Shown: one piece after another, positions 34,594 through 43,397 of the stretch
How the letters are laid out: every line of letters begins with the position of its first letter
Position numbering within the stretch: position 1 is the stretch's first letter
DNA from: Shouchella sp047238345
Lineage (GTDB): Bacteria > Bacillota > Bacilli > Bacillales > Bacillaceae_D
Assembly: GCF_047238345.1 (NCBI RefSeq)
Contig: NZ_JBDFMQ010000001.1
Coordinates: 1,054,001-1,118,000 of the forward strand
Length of the DNA: 64,000 nt
Reading direction: 5' to 3'
The notes under the pieces: generated by a model
The model's input: the letters and a program-made list of their open reading frames with translations, nothing else
What the model was told of the DNA's origin: nothing
Database searches by the model: none
Translations under genes and position numbers: made by a program

Positions 34594-35052
34594 ATGATGG
34601 AAATTCGACAGCTACAAAAAAATGAAGATGTGCCTTACGATCTTTTACTACTAGCAGACCCTAATCAAGCGCTCGTTGATGCATATTTGAATCAAGGTAA
34701 TTGCTATGTTCTTGAAATAAACAAGCAAATCGTAGGGTGTTATGTGTTGCTAAAGACGCGCCCGCAGACGATCGAAATTATTAATATTGCTGTTACGAAA
34801 CAGATGCATGGACGAGGTTACGGAAAGGCGTTACTCGCTCATGCGATAGAAAAAAGTAAAGAAGCTGGTTATCAAACGATTGAAATTGGGACATCAAATT
34901 CAAGCATTAACCAACTAGCGTTTTATCAAAAATACGGGTTTCGAATGGACTACATTGATCGTGGATTCTTTTTACGACACTATGATGAAGAAATCTGGGA
35001 AGATGGTATACAAGCATTGGATATGGTGCGACTGTCGATGCATTTTTCGTAA
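34594..35052 (+). CDS. GNAT-family N-acetyltransferase
   Basis: The 152-residue protein has a GNAT fold with the acetyl-CoA loop MHGRGYGKALL (family Q/RxxGxG/A) and the later AFYQKYGF motif. The start lies after ATAGGAGCAAC. The substrate is unknown; similar proteins in Bacilli acetylate small amines or protein termini. Probably co-transcribed with the VTT gene. Confidence 0.85.
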   Translation: MMEIRQLQKNEDVPYDLLLLADPNQALVDAYLNQGNCYVLEINKQIVGCYVLLKTRPQTIEIINIAVTKQMHGRGYGKALLAHAIEKSKEAGYQTIEIGTSNSSINQLAFYQKYGFRMDYIDRGFFLRHYDEEIWEDGIQALDMVRLSMHFS

Positions 35053-35119
35053 ATAAGGTTTAAAGAGAATCGAAGGCAGGTATTAAGGAGTAGTAGAGAG
35101 TGAGAAAGAAGGTTTTACA

Positions 35120-35272
35120 ATGAACGTAAGGGAGATCGATCTATTCGAACGAGAGCTGACTACATTAAAGAACCAAAGACAAAACCCTCAACTCTATGCT
35201 TGTTTTCAAGACGAAATTGATAGTCAAATTGAATTAATCAAGGAAGCGATTCGTTCCTATAAAAAAAGATAA
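35120..35272 (+). CDS. 50-residue coiled-coil protein, unknown
   Basis: ATG 35120 with AAGAAGG upstream opens 50 codons to TAA 35270-35272. The product (MNVREIDLFERELTTL ... SYKKR) is strongly helical with Leu/Ile heptads and a basic tail. A terminator starts at its stop, supporting a real short gene. Function unknown. Confidence 0.6.
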   Translation: MNVREIDLFERELTTLKNQRQNPQLYACFQDEIDSQIELIKEAIRSYKKR

Positions 35273-35301
35273 AATAAGCCGACGCTCTATCGGCTTATTT
35301 G
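35273..35301. terminator. Bidirectional terminator between the 50-residue gene and tctA
   Basis: AATAAGCCGA and TCGGCTTATT form a perfect 10-bp stem with A/T tracts on both sides. Confidence 0.88.
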
Positions 35302-35313
35302 CTATGTACATGA

Positions 35314-36786
35314 CTAGGATTGTTTACGGAATCCTTTGACAGTGGAGATGAGCATCACGATAAACAATAGACTTAACACGAGGCTTATAGGTGAGGTGAC
35401 GTATCCGAGGAAGAAGTCACCAATGTCATGATGAGCCGTAATCATAGCAGCTCGAAAAGACTGATCGATTAATGGTCCAAGAACAATACCTAAAACGAGG
35501 GGAGCCAAAGGAAAGCCGAATAAGCGCAAGATGAACCCCAATACACCGAAACCAATCATCCAATATACATCAATCATTGTATTATTAATGGAATAGGCAC
35601 CGACAACAATTAATACAAGAATGATGGGCATTAAAACTCCTTTTGGTATGGAGATGACTTTTTTAAACAAATGGATGCCGCTCATCCCAAAGAGTAATAA
35701 AAAAAGGTTGGCTAAAAATAATGAACCGCAAATGACCCAAAAAAGGTCAGGCGAATTGACAATGAGTAATGGACCAGGGTCCAGTCCATGAACAATGAGT
35801 GCCCCGATTATTACAGCCGTAACGGCGTCACCTGGTATTCCTAAGGTTAACATCGGCACAAAAGCACCACCGATTGCAGCATTATTCGCTGTTTCGGGAG
35901 CAATAACCCCTTCATATGCCCCTTCACCAAACGGACGACTTGGTTTTTTTGTACTTCGTTTTGCATGATCGTATCCAAGTAAGGCAGCAATCTCTCCTCC
36001 TACACCAGGTAAGACACCAGCTAATGCCCCAATGACCGATGTACGAAGCGTTAATGGCAAAAATTTTATTAACATAGCAAGTGGCGGGATGATTTTGCCC
36101 ACAACACTATCTTTATGGCTTTGCGCTTTTTGTGAGAGCTGAAAAAGCACTTCTGCAAAACCAAACAAGCCTAAGATCGCAATGATAACGTTAATACCAC
36201 TTTGCAACTCGAGCACACCAAAGGTTAATCGCGGTGCTGCCGAAATCATATCAAGGCCAATTAAACCAATGACAACGCCGAAACACGCAAGAAACATCGA
36301 TTTAATAAAAGCGCCACTGCTCATCGTGCCGACTAATAGTAAGCCAAGTAATGCTAAAAGCAAGTAATCGCGATGAGCAAAAAATAAAGCGATATCGGAT
36401 AAAACAGGTGTAGCAAAAACAAGGAGAAGAAGACCGACCATGCCTCCAACAATCGATAAAATAGTAGAAAGTCCAATTGCTAAGCCGGCTTCCCCTTTTT
36501 GAGCGAGAGGGTACCCGTCAAAAGATGTGGCAATCTGAGCGGGCCCACCAGGCATATTTAATAAAATCGCAGGTCTAGCGCCACCATAGACGCCGCCTAC
36601 ATAGACACCAACGATCAGTGCCAGAGCAGAAAGCGTGTCCCACGAGTAGGTTAACGATAGCAATAATACGGTCGCCATTGTCACCGAAAGACCAGGAATC
36701 GCACCGACATAGATGCCTGCGAACGTCCCTAACGCTACGAGAAGAAGCAATTGGTAGTCTAATAATGGCATAAGAAATTGTTCCAT
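35314..36786 (-). CDS. tctA: TctA-type large permease of a tripartite tricarboxylate transporter
   Basis: The 490-residue, roughly 12-helix protein carries TctA signatures: GAIPGLSVTMATVLLL near the start, GGVYGGARPAILLNMPGGPA, GVLPGVGGEIAALLGYDHAK and GIPGDAVTAVIIGAL. It imports carboxylates delivered by the periplasmic-type binding lipoprotein TctC, driven by an ion gradient. ATG 36786 follows GAGGAGC; the upstream ATG 36798 overlaps that site. Last gene of tctCBA. Confidence 0.93.
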   Translation of the reverse strand: MEQFLMPLLDYQLLLLVALGTFAGIYVGAIPGLSVTMATVLLLSLTYSWDTLSALALIVGVYVGGVYGGARPAILLNMPGGPAQIATSFDGYPLAQKGEAGLAIGLSTILSIVGGMVGLLLLVFATPVLSDIALFFAHRDYLLLALLGLLLVGTMSSGAFIKSMFLACFGVVIGLIGLDMISAAPRLTFGVLELQSGINVIIAILGLFGFAEVLFQLSQKAQSHKDSVVGKIIPPLAMLIKFLPLTLRTSVIGALAGVLPGVGGEIAALLGYDHAKRSTKKPSRPFGEGAYEGVIAPETANNAAIGGAFVPMLTLGIPGDAVTAVIIGALIVHGLDPGPLLIVNSPDLFWVICGSLFLANLFLLLFGMSGIHLFKKVISIPKGVLMPIILVLIVVGAYSINNTMIDVYWMIGFGVLGFILRLFGFPLAPLVLGIVLGPLIDQSFRAAMITAHHDIGDFFLGYVTSPISLVLSLLFIVMLISTVKGFRKQS

Positions 36787-36815
36787 AACGCTCCTCATTT
36801 CTAAACGAATTCATG

Positions 36816-37244
36816 TTAAGGGAATACAATTTGAAAAATAGTTTGAAAAATAAACACGATGACAACAACAAGTATGACGGCTAATAAAATACTTTTCCAA
36901 AAGGAGAGCGTCCGAAAAAATAAAAAACTAGTGAGTAAAAAAAATAAAGTTATGAGACTAAAAGGAAAGACAGGAATAAGAGCGACGTAAACAACAACGA
37001 GAAAAAGAAAGCCCAAAAAATGAAAACGATGTTCAATTTTGTGGGTTGCTTTTTCAGAAGTCCGGAACTGCTGATACGCTAGTATACAAGAGAATAAAAT
37101 CATGAAAAAAGACAGGACGAGAGGGAGGAAACGTCCTGAGGATAAAAATTCATCATAAACAGGAATCCTTAATGCTTGGGTAACAAAGATGACACTAATT
37201 GTAATCAAGCCAATATAAAAATAAAAAGCAGGGGACTTAATCAA
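36816..37244 (-). CDS. tctB: TctB-type small permease subunit
   Basis: The 142-residue protein has four hydrophobic helices and belongs to the TctB family by layout, position and length. The start is TTG 37244, nine bases after GAAAGGA; the longer frame to 37373 has no RBS and overlaps tctC. It needs TctA and TctC to form the transporter. Confidence 0.85.
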   Translation of the reverse strand: MIKSPAFYFYIGLITISVIFVTQALRIPVYDEFLSSGRFLPLVLSFFMILFSCILAYQQFRTSEKATHKIEHRFHFLGFLFLVVVYVALIPVFPFSLITLFFLLTSFLFFRTLSFWKSILLAVILVVVIVFIFQTIFQIVFP

Positions 37245-37269
37245 TGGGTTTCGTCCTTTCTCGTGAAAG

Positions 37270-38274
37270 TTAAAAGTTAGGAACAGGAATATCATAGTTT
37301 TCTGGATGTTCTGCAAAACCGGATTGATAGAGAAACCAGTTAGTGCGTGATTCCCATTCAGCCTGATAATCAAGTGCCTCTGATCCTGTTAATCCTAAGG
37401 GAATCATACGATTGTTCTCTAAAAATTGTTGAAAATCAGCGTCTTCGAAAGCGTACTCAAAACTTTCGACTAATGTATCAATAACAGGCTCAGGTGTCCC
37501 TTTTGTCACATAAGCTCCGTAATAAGCGCCCCATGGGAGATAATCTAGGTATTCAGGTGCCACTTCACCAAGTGCTGGCCATTCACCAAATTCTTCAAGA
37601 CGTGTGTCGTTTACAATTCCAAGAACCCGAACTTCTTCTGCAACAATGTAGTTGTAAGCAGATGGGAGGGAGACAATGGATGCATGAATTTGTTTCCCCA
37701 TTAACCCAGTAATGGAGGCGCCCTCTCCTTTATAGGGAACCATGGCAAAATCAAGGCCGAGCATGCTCGAGACAACACCAGATGTGCCCACTGGCCCAGT
37801 TGTTGCCATCAAAGTATCGCCAGGGTGATCTTCCGCATGGGTAAGGAACTGATCCAGCGTTTCAAACCGAGAGTCAGGATGAACAATAATTACAGGGACG
37901 GTTCTTGCAAAAAGCATCAACGGTTCAAAATCATGGTAACTTAAGTCGGAAATGCCTGTTGTTCGATATAAGTTTGGATTCTCAGCACCAAATAAAATTT
38001 TGTAGCCATTAGCCGGGTCGGTATAAACATCGTGAGTGGCAATCGAGCCAGCACCACCTTCAACGTTTTGTAAAATAATTGTTTCATCAAGAACCGGTTC
38101 AGTATATTGACTGACGACCCGAGCAATTGAGTCCGCGCCGCCACCAGGTCCAAAAGGAATAACACCTGTTATGGAACGGGTTGGATAATCATGACCAAGT
38201 TCGCCCGATGTTGCAGAAGTACATGACGAAAGAAAAAGGCAGCTGGAAACAAATAAAAGTAAACGTTTCTTCAT
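37270..38274 (-). CDS. tctC: TctC-type solute-binding lipoprotein
   Basis: The 334-residue lipoprotein has a signal peptide ending LSSC (lipobox) and the tripartite-tricarboxylate receptor fold: DYPTRSITGVIPFGPGGGAD, VEGGAGSIATHDVYT and MATTGPVGTSG. It captures the carboxylate substrate outside the membrane. It is the first gene of tctCBA, transcribed away from the isomerase gene across an operator-rich spacer. The substrate may be an aromatic precursor such as shikimate or quinate given the neighbours (inference). Confidence 0.9.
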   Translation of the reverse strand: MKKRLLLFVSSCLFLSSCTSATSGELGHDYPTRSITGVIPFGPGGGADSIARVVSQYTEPVLDETIILQNVEGGAGSIATHDVYTDPANGYKILFGAENPNLYRTTGISDLSYHDFEPLMLFARTVPVIIVHPDSRFETLDQFLTHAEDHPGDTLMATTGPVGTSGVVSSMLGLDFAMVPYKGEGASITGLMGKQIHASIVSLPSAYNYIVAEEVRVLGIVNDTRLEEFGEWPALGEVAPEYLDYLPWGAYYGAYVTKGTPEPVIDTLVESFEYAFEDADFQQFLENNRMIPLGLTGSEALDYQAEWESRTNWFLYQSGFAEHPENYDIPVPNF

Positions 38275-38314
38275 TGGTTAATCAACTCCAAATCATTTAG
38301 AAAGCGGTTTCAAA

Positions 38315-38335
38315 AAGTTCCGTTTAGTGGAACTT
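38315..38335. promoter_or_regulatory. Inverted repeat upstream of tctC, likely operator
   Basis: AAGTTCC and GGAACTT are perfect 7-base arms around GTTTAGT, 41 bases before the tctC start. The element TTTAGTGG recurs at 38533-38540 in the isomerase promoter and TTTAATGGAA at 38343-38352, so one regulator (perhaps the nearby IclR protein) may bind all three. Confidence 0.5.
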
Positions 38336-38522
38336 GAATCTTGTTTAATGGAAATATAACTGAATTGTAGCAAACCTTAATTCGCTTGTCATTCTTTTTT
38401 AAAAATTATGCAAAAATTATTTAAATGAATCAATTTTATAAGAACTAGTTTTTCGAGACGTTGTTGGCAGGAAGAAATAGATGGATAGAAGTGGACTCGT
38501 TATTTAAGAAAGAAGGAAGTGG

Positions 38523-38552
38523 TTGACAAACCTTTAGTGGTATCGATACTAT
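38523..38552 (+). promoter_or_regulatory. SigmaA promoter of the isomerase-like gene
   Basis: TTGACA (38523-38528), 18 bases, TACTAT (38547-38552). The perfect palindrome GTATCGATAC (38540-38549) overlaps the -10, a typical repressor position. Confidence 0.65.
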
Positions 38553-38562
38553 TTTAAGTGAA

Positions 38563-38582
38563 TATCTTGTATACTAGTATAA
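38563..38582 (+). promoter_or_regulatory. GntR-type operator
   Basis: CTTGTATACTAGTAT differs at one core position from the known Bacillus gluconate (GntR) operator core ACTTGTATACAAGTAT. It lies at the expected transcript start. A half site GTATACAA occurs at 38597-38604 beside the RBS and a second full site at 39452-39467. Confidence 0.55.
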
Positions 38583-38618
38583 AATAAATATAAAGCGTAT
38601 ACAAAAGGAGGAGTAACA

Positions 38619-39452
38619 ATGAAACATCAATTTTCATTAGCTCATTTGACAGCATTAGAGTGTGCGCCACCAGAACTGACTTATTTAGCGGCACAAGCTG
38701 GTTATGATTTTGTAAGCATACGTCCTATTTATATGGGACTTCCAAACGAACCGAATTACGATTTAGCAAACAACAAGGCTATGTTTAAAGAAACAAAGCA
38801 GGCATTAGAAACTACTGGGTTAAAGGTGTTTGATATTGAATTAGCTCGTATTAATGATGAGATTAATCCAACAATGTACGAACCAGCTTTTGAGGTTGCA
38901 GCAGAATTAGGAGCAAAGCACGTACTTAGCAGTATCTGGACCGATCATACAGAACGTGGTCGTGAAAAATTCGCTAAACTATGCGACGTCGCAAAACCGT
39001 ACGGCTTAACAATTAATTTAGAGTCCGTTCCAATTGCGTCAGTAAAAACATTAAAAGGTGCGGTACACGTATTGGAAGATGTTAATAAACCAAATGCAGG
39101 TCTAATGATTGACGCTCACCATTTTCATCGAGCACACGATCGACCAGAGGAAATTCAATCAATTCCAAAAGAATGGTTAAATTATTTTCATTTATGTGAT
39201 GCACAAGGACAAATTCCTCAAGATCAGGCAGAAATGACAAGAATTTTACGCGAGGAAAGGCTTTACATTGGTGAAGGAGGATTGCCATTAACAGAAATGA
39301 TCAGTTATCTACCAGATGATATCGTATTTTCTTTAGAAATGCCTCATTTACAGCGAACGAAAGAGTTAGGAACTTACGGTTATATAAAGCAGTGTCTAGA
39401 ATCAGCGAGAGCATTTGTTGAACAGTGTAAAAAGAATCCCTTAACGACTTAA
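38619..39452 (+). CDS. Sugar phosphate isomerase/epimerase-like TIM-barrel enzyme, possible 3-dehydroshikimate dehydratase
   Basis: The 277-residue metal-dependent barrel has the usual ligand set of the family: Glu in INLESVP, Asp/His in MIDAHHFHRAHD, His in YFHLCDA and Glu in FSLEMPH. This family holds isomerases, epimerases, myo-inosose dehydratases and the AsbF/QuiC-type 3-dehydroshikimate dehydratases. Since a type I dehydroquinate dehydratase and an IclR regulator follow on the same strand, a role turning dehydroshikimate into protocatechuate is a reasonable but unproven idea. RBS AAAGGAGGAG. Confidence 0.75.
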   Translation: MKHQFSLAHLTALECAPPELTYLAAQAGYDFVSIRPIYMGLPNEPNYDLANNKAMFKETKQALETTGLKVFDIELARINDEINPTMYEPAFEVAAELGAKHVLSSIWTDHTERGREKFAKLCDVAKPYGLTINLESVPIASVKTLKGAVHVLEDVNKPNAGLMIDAHHFHRAHDRPEEIQSIPKEWLNYFHLCDAQGQIPQDQAEMTRILREERLYIGEGGLPLTEMISYLPDDIVFSLEMPHLQRTKELGTYGYIKQCLESARAFVEQCKKNPLTT

Positions 39453-39467
39453 CTTGTATACTAGTGT
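39452..39467 (+). promoter_or_regulatory. Second GntR-type operator, upstream of iclR
   Basis: ACTTGTATACTAGTGT repeats 12 of the core bases of the site at 38566-38580. It begins at the stop codon of the isomerase gene, upstream of the IclR gene. Confidence 0.5.
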
Positions 39468-39575
39468 TTTAATGAAGTGTTGTGAAAGAACATTCGTATG
39501 ACGAACTGGGTATGGTACACTCTTTTTAGCGACATGGTTTAATTAGCTGAAGTTAAAAAGGTGGTACGACTAGTA

Positions 39576-40316
39576 ATGGAAAAACGTGATTCATTGCGAA
39601 CCGTTCGACGAGCATTATCCATACTTGATTGTTTTTCAGTTCAGCAACAAGAACTTTCGTTAACTCAAATTGCCAATCAAATTGATTTGGCAAAATCAAC
39701 GACGACACGGTTGTTGTCGAGTTTAGAAACGGAACGTTTAATCCATCGAGATGAACAAACAGGAAAATATAAGCTTGGAGTCAAACTCATATCTTTAGGG
39801 CAGATTGCAAAAGATTCGTATCCACTTAAAGATAGGGTGTCAAAGCTAATGGAAAAACTTCGTGATGAGACACTCGAAACGGTGAACTTGTATACACTTG
39901 ATCAAGGAAAGCGAATATGTATTCATCAATTTGAAGGATACCAGCCACTTCGTCATGCGGTACGAATTGGTGAAATGTTGCCCATTTCTAGTGGAGCAGG
40001 TGGAAAGTTACTACTTGCTTACCAGCCCGAGCATATACAAGATAAAGTCCTGGCGGAGCTTGATCCTTCTATTTTAGAAGAGCGAATCAAAGAATTGGAG
40101 CAAATTAGAAAGACAGGAATAGCGGTTAGTAGAGAAGAACGAGAACTTGGATTAGCAGCAATTGCTGCTGCTGTATTTAATGAAGATGGTAGTGTGACTC
40201 ACTGTATTTCATTATCAGGTCTTATGCAGCGATTTTCTGACGAAAAACTTTCTGATTATCAACAAATCCTAACGAATGCACTTAGACAAGTGAACGGTGA
40301 AAAAAAGCTTCATTAG
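39576..40316 (+). CDS. IclR-family transcriptional regulator
   Basis: The 246-residue protein has an N-terminal winged helix (LSLTQIANQIDLAKSTTTRLLSSLE, about 24-48) and an IclR ligand domain (about 80-245; HAVRIGEMLPISSGAGGKLLLAY). IclR proteins such as PcaR often control aromatic acid and quinate catabolism. ATG 39576 is used with RBS AAAAAGGTGG; GTG 39561 overlaps that site. Lying between the isomerase and dehydroquinate dehydratase genes, it is the likely local regulator. Confidence 0.88.
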   Translation: MEKRDSLRTVRRALSILDCFSVQQQELSLTQIANQIDLAKSTTTRLLSSLETERLIHRDEQTGKYKLGVKLISLGQIAKDSYPLKDRVSKLMEKLRDETLETVNLYTLDQGKRICIHQFEGYQPLRHAVRIGEMLPISSGAGGKLLLAYQPEHIQDKVLAELDPSILEERIKELEQIRKTGIAVSREERELGLAAIAAAVFNEDGSVTHCISLSGLMQRFSDEKLSDYQQILTNALRQVNGEKKLH

Positions 40317-40356
40317 CGTAAGCGTTTTCAATAATTGGTAAAAGCGGGTGACGTGT

Positions 40357-41121
40357 ATGAGAACAGTGATTAAGAAAATGAAAGTAAATGAGATTGAACG
40401 TCCAATGGTTTGCACACCTCTTGTAGGAAGAACAAGTCATGCGCTTAAAGAGGAACTTCGAGCCATTGTTCAAAAGAAACCAGGGTTGATTGAGTGGCGG
40501 GTTGACTTTTTTGAGCAGTTGGATCAGACAAATGAAGTGATTGAAATAGGGAAATGGATAAAAGAACACGCTGATGGCATACCCATTTTGTTCACCAGAC
40601 GCTCCATACGTGAAGGCGGGGAGACCATCTCTTTAACAGAAGCAGAAGTAACAGATTTGTATATGGAAATACTAAAAGCGGATGTCGTCGATGCAGTTGA
40701 TGTTGAATTAAGTTGTCCTGCTGAAGCGAAACAGAGCATCATAAAGCTAGCAAAAGAAAAACAGGTCCAAACTGTGATGTCCTTTCATAACTTTAAAGAA
40801 ACACCGAAGAAAAAAGAGCTTTTGTCTATTTTGGAACAAGCGCAAAAAGAAGGCGCTGATGTAGGCAAAATTGCATTAATGCCACAATCTCTCGAAGATG
40901 TCTTAACAGTTGCACAGGTAACAGAAGAAGCGAATCGTACATTAACAATTCCTATTATTACAATGTCCATGGGGCCAAAAGGAGCACTTTCACGATTAAT
41001 GGGTGGTGCCTTCGGATCAGCTGTAAGTTTTGCAGTTGGTCAGTCTGCATCTGCACCAGGTCAAATTGAAATTGCTGAGGTAGAAAAAGTACTGAATGTT
41101 ATTGAGGCTAGTCAACAATAA
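40357..41121 (+). CDS. aroD: Type I 3-dehydroquinate dehydratase
   Basis: The 254-residue class I enzyme forms 3-dehydroshikimate via a Schiff base. Lys171 (GKIALMP) and the general base His144 (MSFHNF) match Lys170/His143 of the E. coli enzyme, and EWRVD binds the substrate. ATG 40357 is preferred over GTG 40348; the RBS is weak. Next to IclR, a possible DHS dehydratase and TctABC, it is more likely catabolic than biosynthetic. Confidence 0.93.
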   Translation: MRTVIKKMKVNEIERPMVCTPLVGRTSHALKEELRAIVQKKPGLIEWRVDFFEQLDQTNEVIEIGKWIKEHADGIPILFTRRSIREGGETISLTEAEVTDLYMEILKADVVDAVDVELSCPAEAKQSIIKLAKEKQVQTVMSFHNFKETPKKKELLSILEQAQKEGADVGKIALMPQSLEDVLTVAQVTEEANRTLTIPIITMSMGPKGALSRLMGGAFGSAVSFAVGQSASAPGQIEIAEVEKVLNVIEASQQ

Positions 41122-41145
41122 AGCGAGTTTGTAACAGGTGAAAAC

Positions 41146-41196
41146 AAAAAAGAATCTTTATGGCGAATGAAAGAGCGGTCATAAAGATTCTTTTAT
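41146..41196. terminator. Bidirectional terminator between aroD and hxlR
   Basis: AAAAGAATCTTTAT and ATAAAGATTCTTTT form a 14-bp stem with a 20-base loop. Confidence 0.9.
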
Positions 41197-41212
41197 TATG
41201 TCTAGAGCTCGT

Positions 41213-41563
41213 TTATCTACCCGCTAAACCTTCATGCTTTGATTGTTTATGATCCAAGTGATTTTGACCCCACGTATGCATCGCATTTAAAATAGGTTCT
41301 AACGTTTTGCCATAAGTGCTTATCGTGTATTCCACTTTTGGTGGGATTTGCGGGTATATGTGGCGTTCAATAATTTCCTCTTCCTCTAGTTCCCTTAATT
41401 GTTGCGTCAAGACTTTAGGGGTAATACTAGGGATGGCGCGTTGGAATTCACCAAAACGAGTCGTACCATTCGCTAACAAGTGCAGTAAAATAAGTAGTTT
41501 CCACTTGCCGACGATAATATCCAATGCCTGACTTACTTGGCATTGATCGGGTACGATCTTCAT
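41213..41563 (-). CDS. HxlR-family transcriptional regulator
   Basis: The 116-residue winged-helix protein has the HxlR layout: Cys in PDQCQVSQAL near the start, the GKWKLLILLHLL helix, RFGEFQR, and the recognition region ITPKVLTQQLRELEEE. HxlR proteins sense electrophiles or oxidants, often through that cysteine. ATG 41563 follows AAAGGAGTGAAG. It is divergent from an LLM flavin oxidoreductase and FMN reductase pair and probably controls them. Confidence 0.9.
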   Translation of the reverse strand: MKIVPDQCQVSQALDIIVGKWKLLILLHLLANGTTRFGEFQRAIPSITPKVLTQQLRELEEEEIIERHIYPQIPPKVEYTISTYGKTLEPILNAMHTWGQNHLDHKQSKHEGLAGR

Positions 41564-41695
41564 AATCTTCACTCCTTTAGTATACTTTTGTATACCATCT
41601 ATCTTTAAGGTACGTACTATTAAATGTGTTCATCATAAGGCAAAATATAAGAAGATACAATGATTGTGACTTAAAGGTTTTTAGGAGGGATTCGG

Positions 41696-42754
41696 ATGAA
41701 TCGAATGAAGAAAGAAAATGGGTTAGAATTTGGAATTTATACATTAGGAGACCACCTTCCTAATCCACATACAGGAAAACGAATTTCGGCGCAGGAACGT
41801 GTCCACGAAATTATCGAATTTGCGAAGCTGGCAGATGAAGCCGGTCTAGATTTTTTTAGTGTTGGAGAAAGCCACCAACCATTCTTTGCCACTCAAGCAC
41901 ATGCGGTTGTTTTATCTGCTATTGCACAAGCGACCAAGAACATTAAGATTGGGAGTTCCTCTACCATTATTAGTACGTCAGACCCTGTTCGCGTCTATGA
42001 AGACTTTTCAACGATTGATTTAATTTCTAATGGTCGTGCAGAAATCATTGCGGGACGTGCCTCTCGTGTTGGATTATATGAATTACTTGGATATGATTTA
42101 CGAAATTATGAGGAATTATTTGAAGAAAAATTTGATTTGCTAAGAAAAATAAATGAAGAGGAGCGTGTAAATTGGTCAGGTGAGTTTCGTGCCCCTTTAA
42201 GAGATGCAGAAGTACTCCCTCGACCAGTGGAAGGGCATATGCCGATTTGGCGTGCGGTAGGAGGAACACCAGCAAGTGCAATAAAAGCTGGAATAGCTGG
42301 CGTGCCAATGTTCTTAGCTCATTTGGCAGGGCCGACGGAAGCGTTTAAACGGTCCATCGATGCCTACCGAGGAGCGCTAACAGAAAGTGGATATGACCCA
42401 GCTGATTTTCCGATTGCAACGGCAGGGCTCTTCTATGCGGCTGACACAACGCAAGCGGCGCAACAAGCGTATTACCCTTGTGTAAACGAAGGGATTAAAT
42501 TAACAAATGGATCTGGTTTCTCAAAACGAGCATTTGCGCAAGGGGAAGACGTACGTGATGTGTTAAATGTCGGGAGCCCACAGCAAATCATTGAGAAAAT
42601 ACTTTATCAATACGAGCTATTTGGGCATCAGCGTTACATTGCGCAATTAGACTTTGGCGGTGTGCCGTTTGATGAGTTAAAGAAAAATATAGAATTAATC
42701 GCTACAGAAATTCTTCCAGCGATTCGAAAATATACGAAGGAGGATGTAAAGTGA
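41696..42754 (+). CDS. LLM-class (luciferase-like) flavin-dependent oxidoreductase
   Basis: The 352-residue bacterial luciferase-like TIM barrel uses reduced FMN; GIYTLGDH, FFSVGESHQP, IKIGSSSTIIST and IAGRASRVG are family landmarks. The RBS is AGGAGGGATTCG. It overlaps the next gene (GTGA), which codes for an FMN reductase able to supply FMNH2, so the two make a two-component monooxygenase-type system. The substrate is unknown. Confidence 0.9.
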   Translation: MNRMKKENGLEFGIYTLGDHLPNPHTGKRISAQERVHEIIEFAKLADEAGLDFFSVGESHQPFFATQAHAVVLSAIAQATKNIKIGSSSTIISTSDPVRVYEDFSTIDLISNGRAEIIAGRASRVGLYELLGYDLRNYEELFEEKFDLLRKINEEERVNWSGEFRAPLRDAEVLPRPVEGHMPIWRAVGGTPASAIKAGIAGVPMFLAHLAGPTEAFKRSIDAYRGALTESGYDPADFPIATAGLFYAADTTQAAQQAYYPCVNEGIKLTNGSGFSKRAFAQGEDVRDVLNVGSPQQIIEKILYQYELFGHQRYIAQLDFGGVPFDELKKNIELIATEILPAIRKYTKEDVK

Positions 42755-43317
42755 ACGTAGTCGTCTTATCTGGCTCCATTGTTGGTTCAAAAACAAAAAT
42801 GATGATGAATGAAGTTGTGAAGCAAATTAATGATTATGATGAACAGACGAACGTAACCGTGATCGATCTTGCGGAACAAGATGTACAATTTAGCGATGGT
42901 CGACAATTTTTTGAGTACGCGGGCGATACGGGTTATGTCGCACAAACAATCATGGATGCAGATGCGCTTATAATTGGTACACCTATTTTTCAAGCATCAA
43001 TTCCGGGGACATTAAAGAATGTATTTGATCTTCTACCAGTGAACGCGTTTGAAAATAAGGTAGTAAGTATCGTTGTGACGGCAGGGAGTCCAAAGCATTA
43101 TCTTGTTGCTGAACAGCAGCTAAAGCCTATATTAAACTACATGAAAGCTCAGCTCGTGCAGACATTTGTCTTCGCGGAAGAAAAAGATTTTCATCAGAAA
43201 AAAATTGTTAATGACGATGTGCTCTTTCGCGTTGGGCGATTAGTGGAAGATACTCATCTTTTAACAAAGACGTTTAAAGCGATACGAGAAGAAGCTGAGG
43301 ACGCGTATGGATTTTAA
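42751..43317 (+). CDS. NAD(P)H-dependent FMN reductase
   Basis: The 188-residue flavodoxin-fold protein (SsuE/YhdA type) has LSGSIVGSKTK at the FMN phosphate site and GTPIFQASIPGTLKN. It starts at GTG 42751 overlapping the upstream stop, and presumably reduces FMN for its partner. Confidence 0.9.
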   Translation: MNVVVLSGSIVGSKTKMMMNEVVKQINDYDEQTNVTVIDLAEQDVQFSDGRQFFEYAGDTGYVAQTIMDADALIIGTPIFQASIPGTLKNVFDLLPVNAFENKVVSIVVTAGSPKHYLVAEQQLKPILNYMKAQLVQTFVFAEEKDFHQKKIVNDDVLFRVGRLVEDTHLLTKTFKAIREEAEDAYGF

Positions 43318-43351
43318 AGAGGAGCTTGCTTCTTTCGCATAGAAAACGATA

Positions 43352-43392
43352 CATCGGCAACTGCTTAGCGGTTGCCGATTTGCTTTTTTAGA
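43352..43392 (+). terminator. Terminator after the FMN reductase gene
   Basis: ATCGGCAAC and GTTGCCGAT pair around TGCTTAGCG and are followed by TTGCTTTTTT. Confidence 0.85.
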
Positions 43393-43397
43393 TAGGG

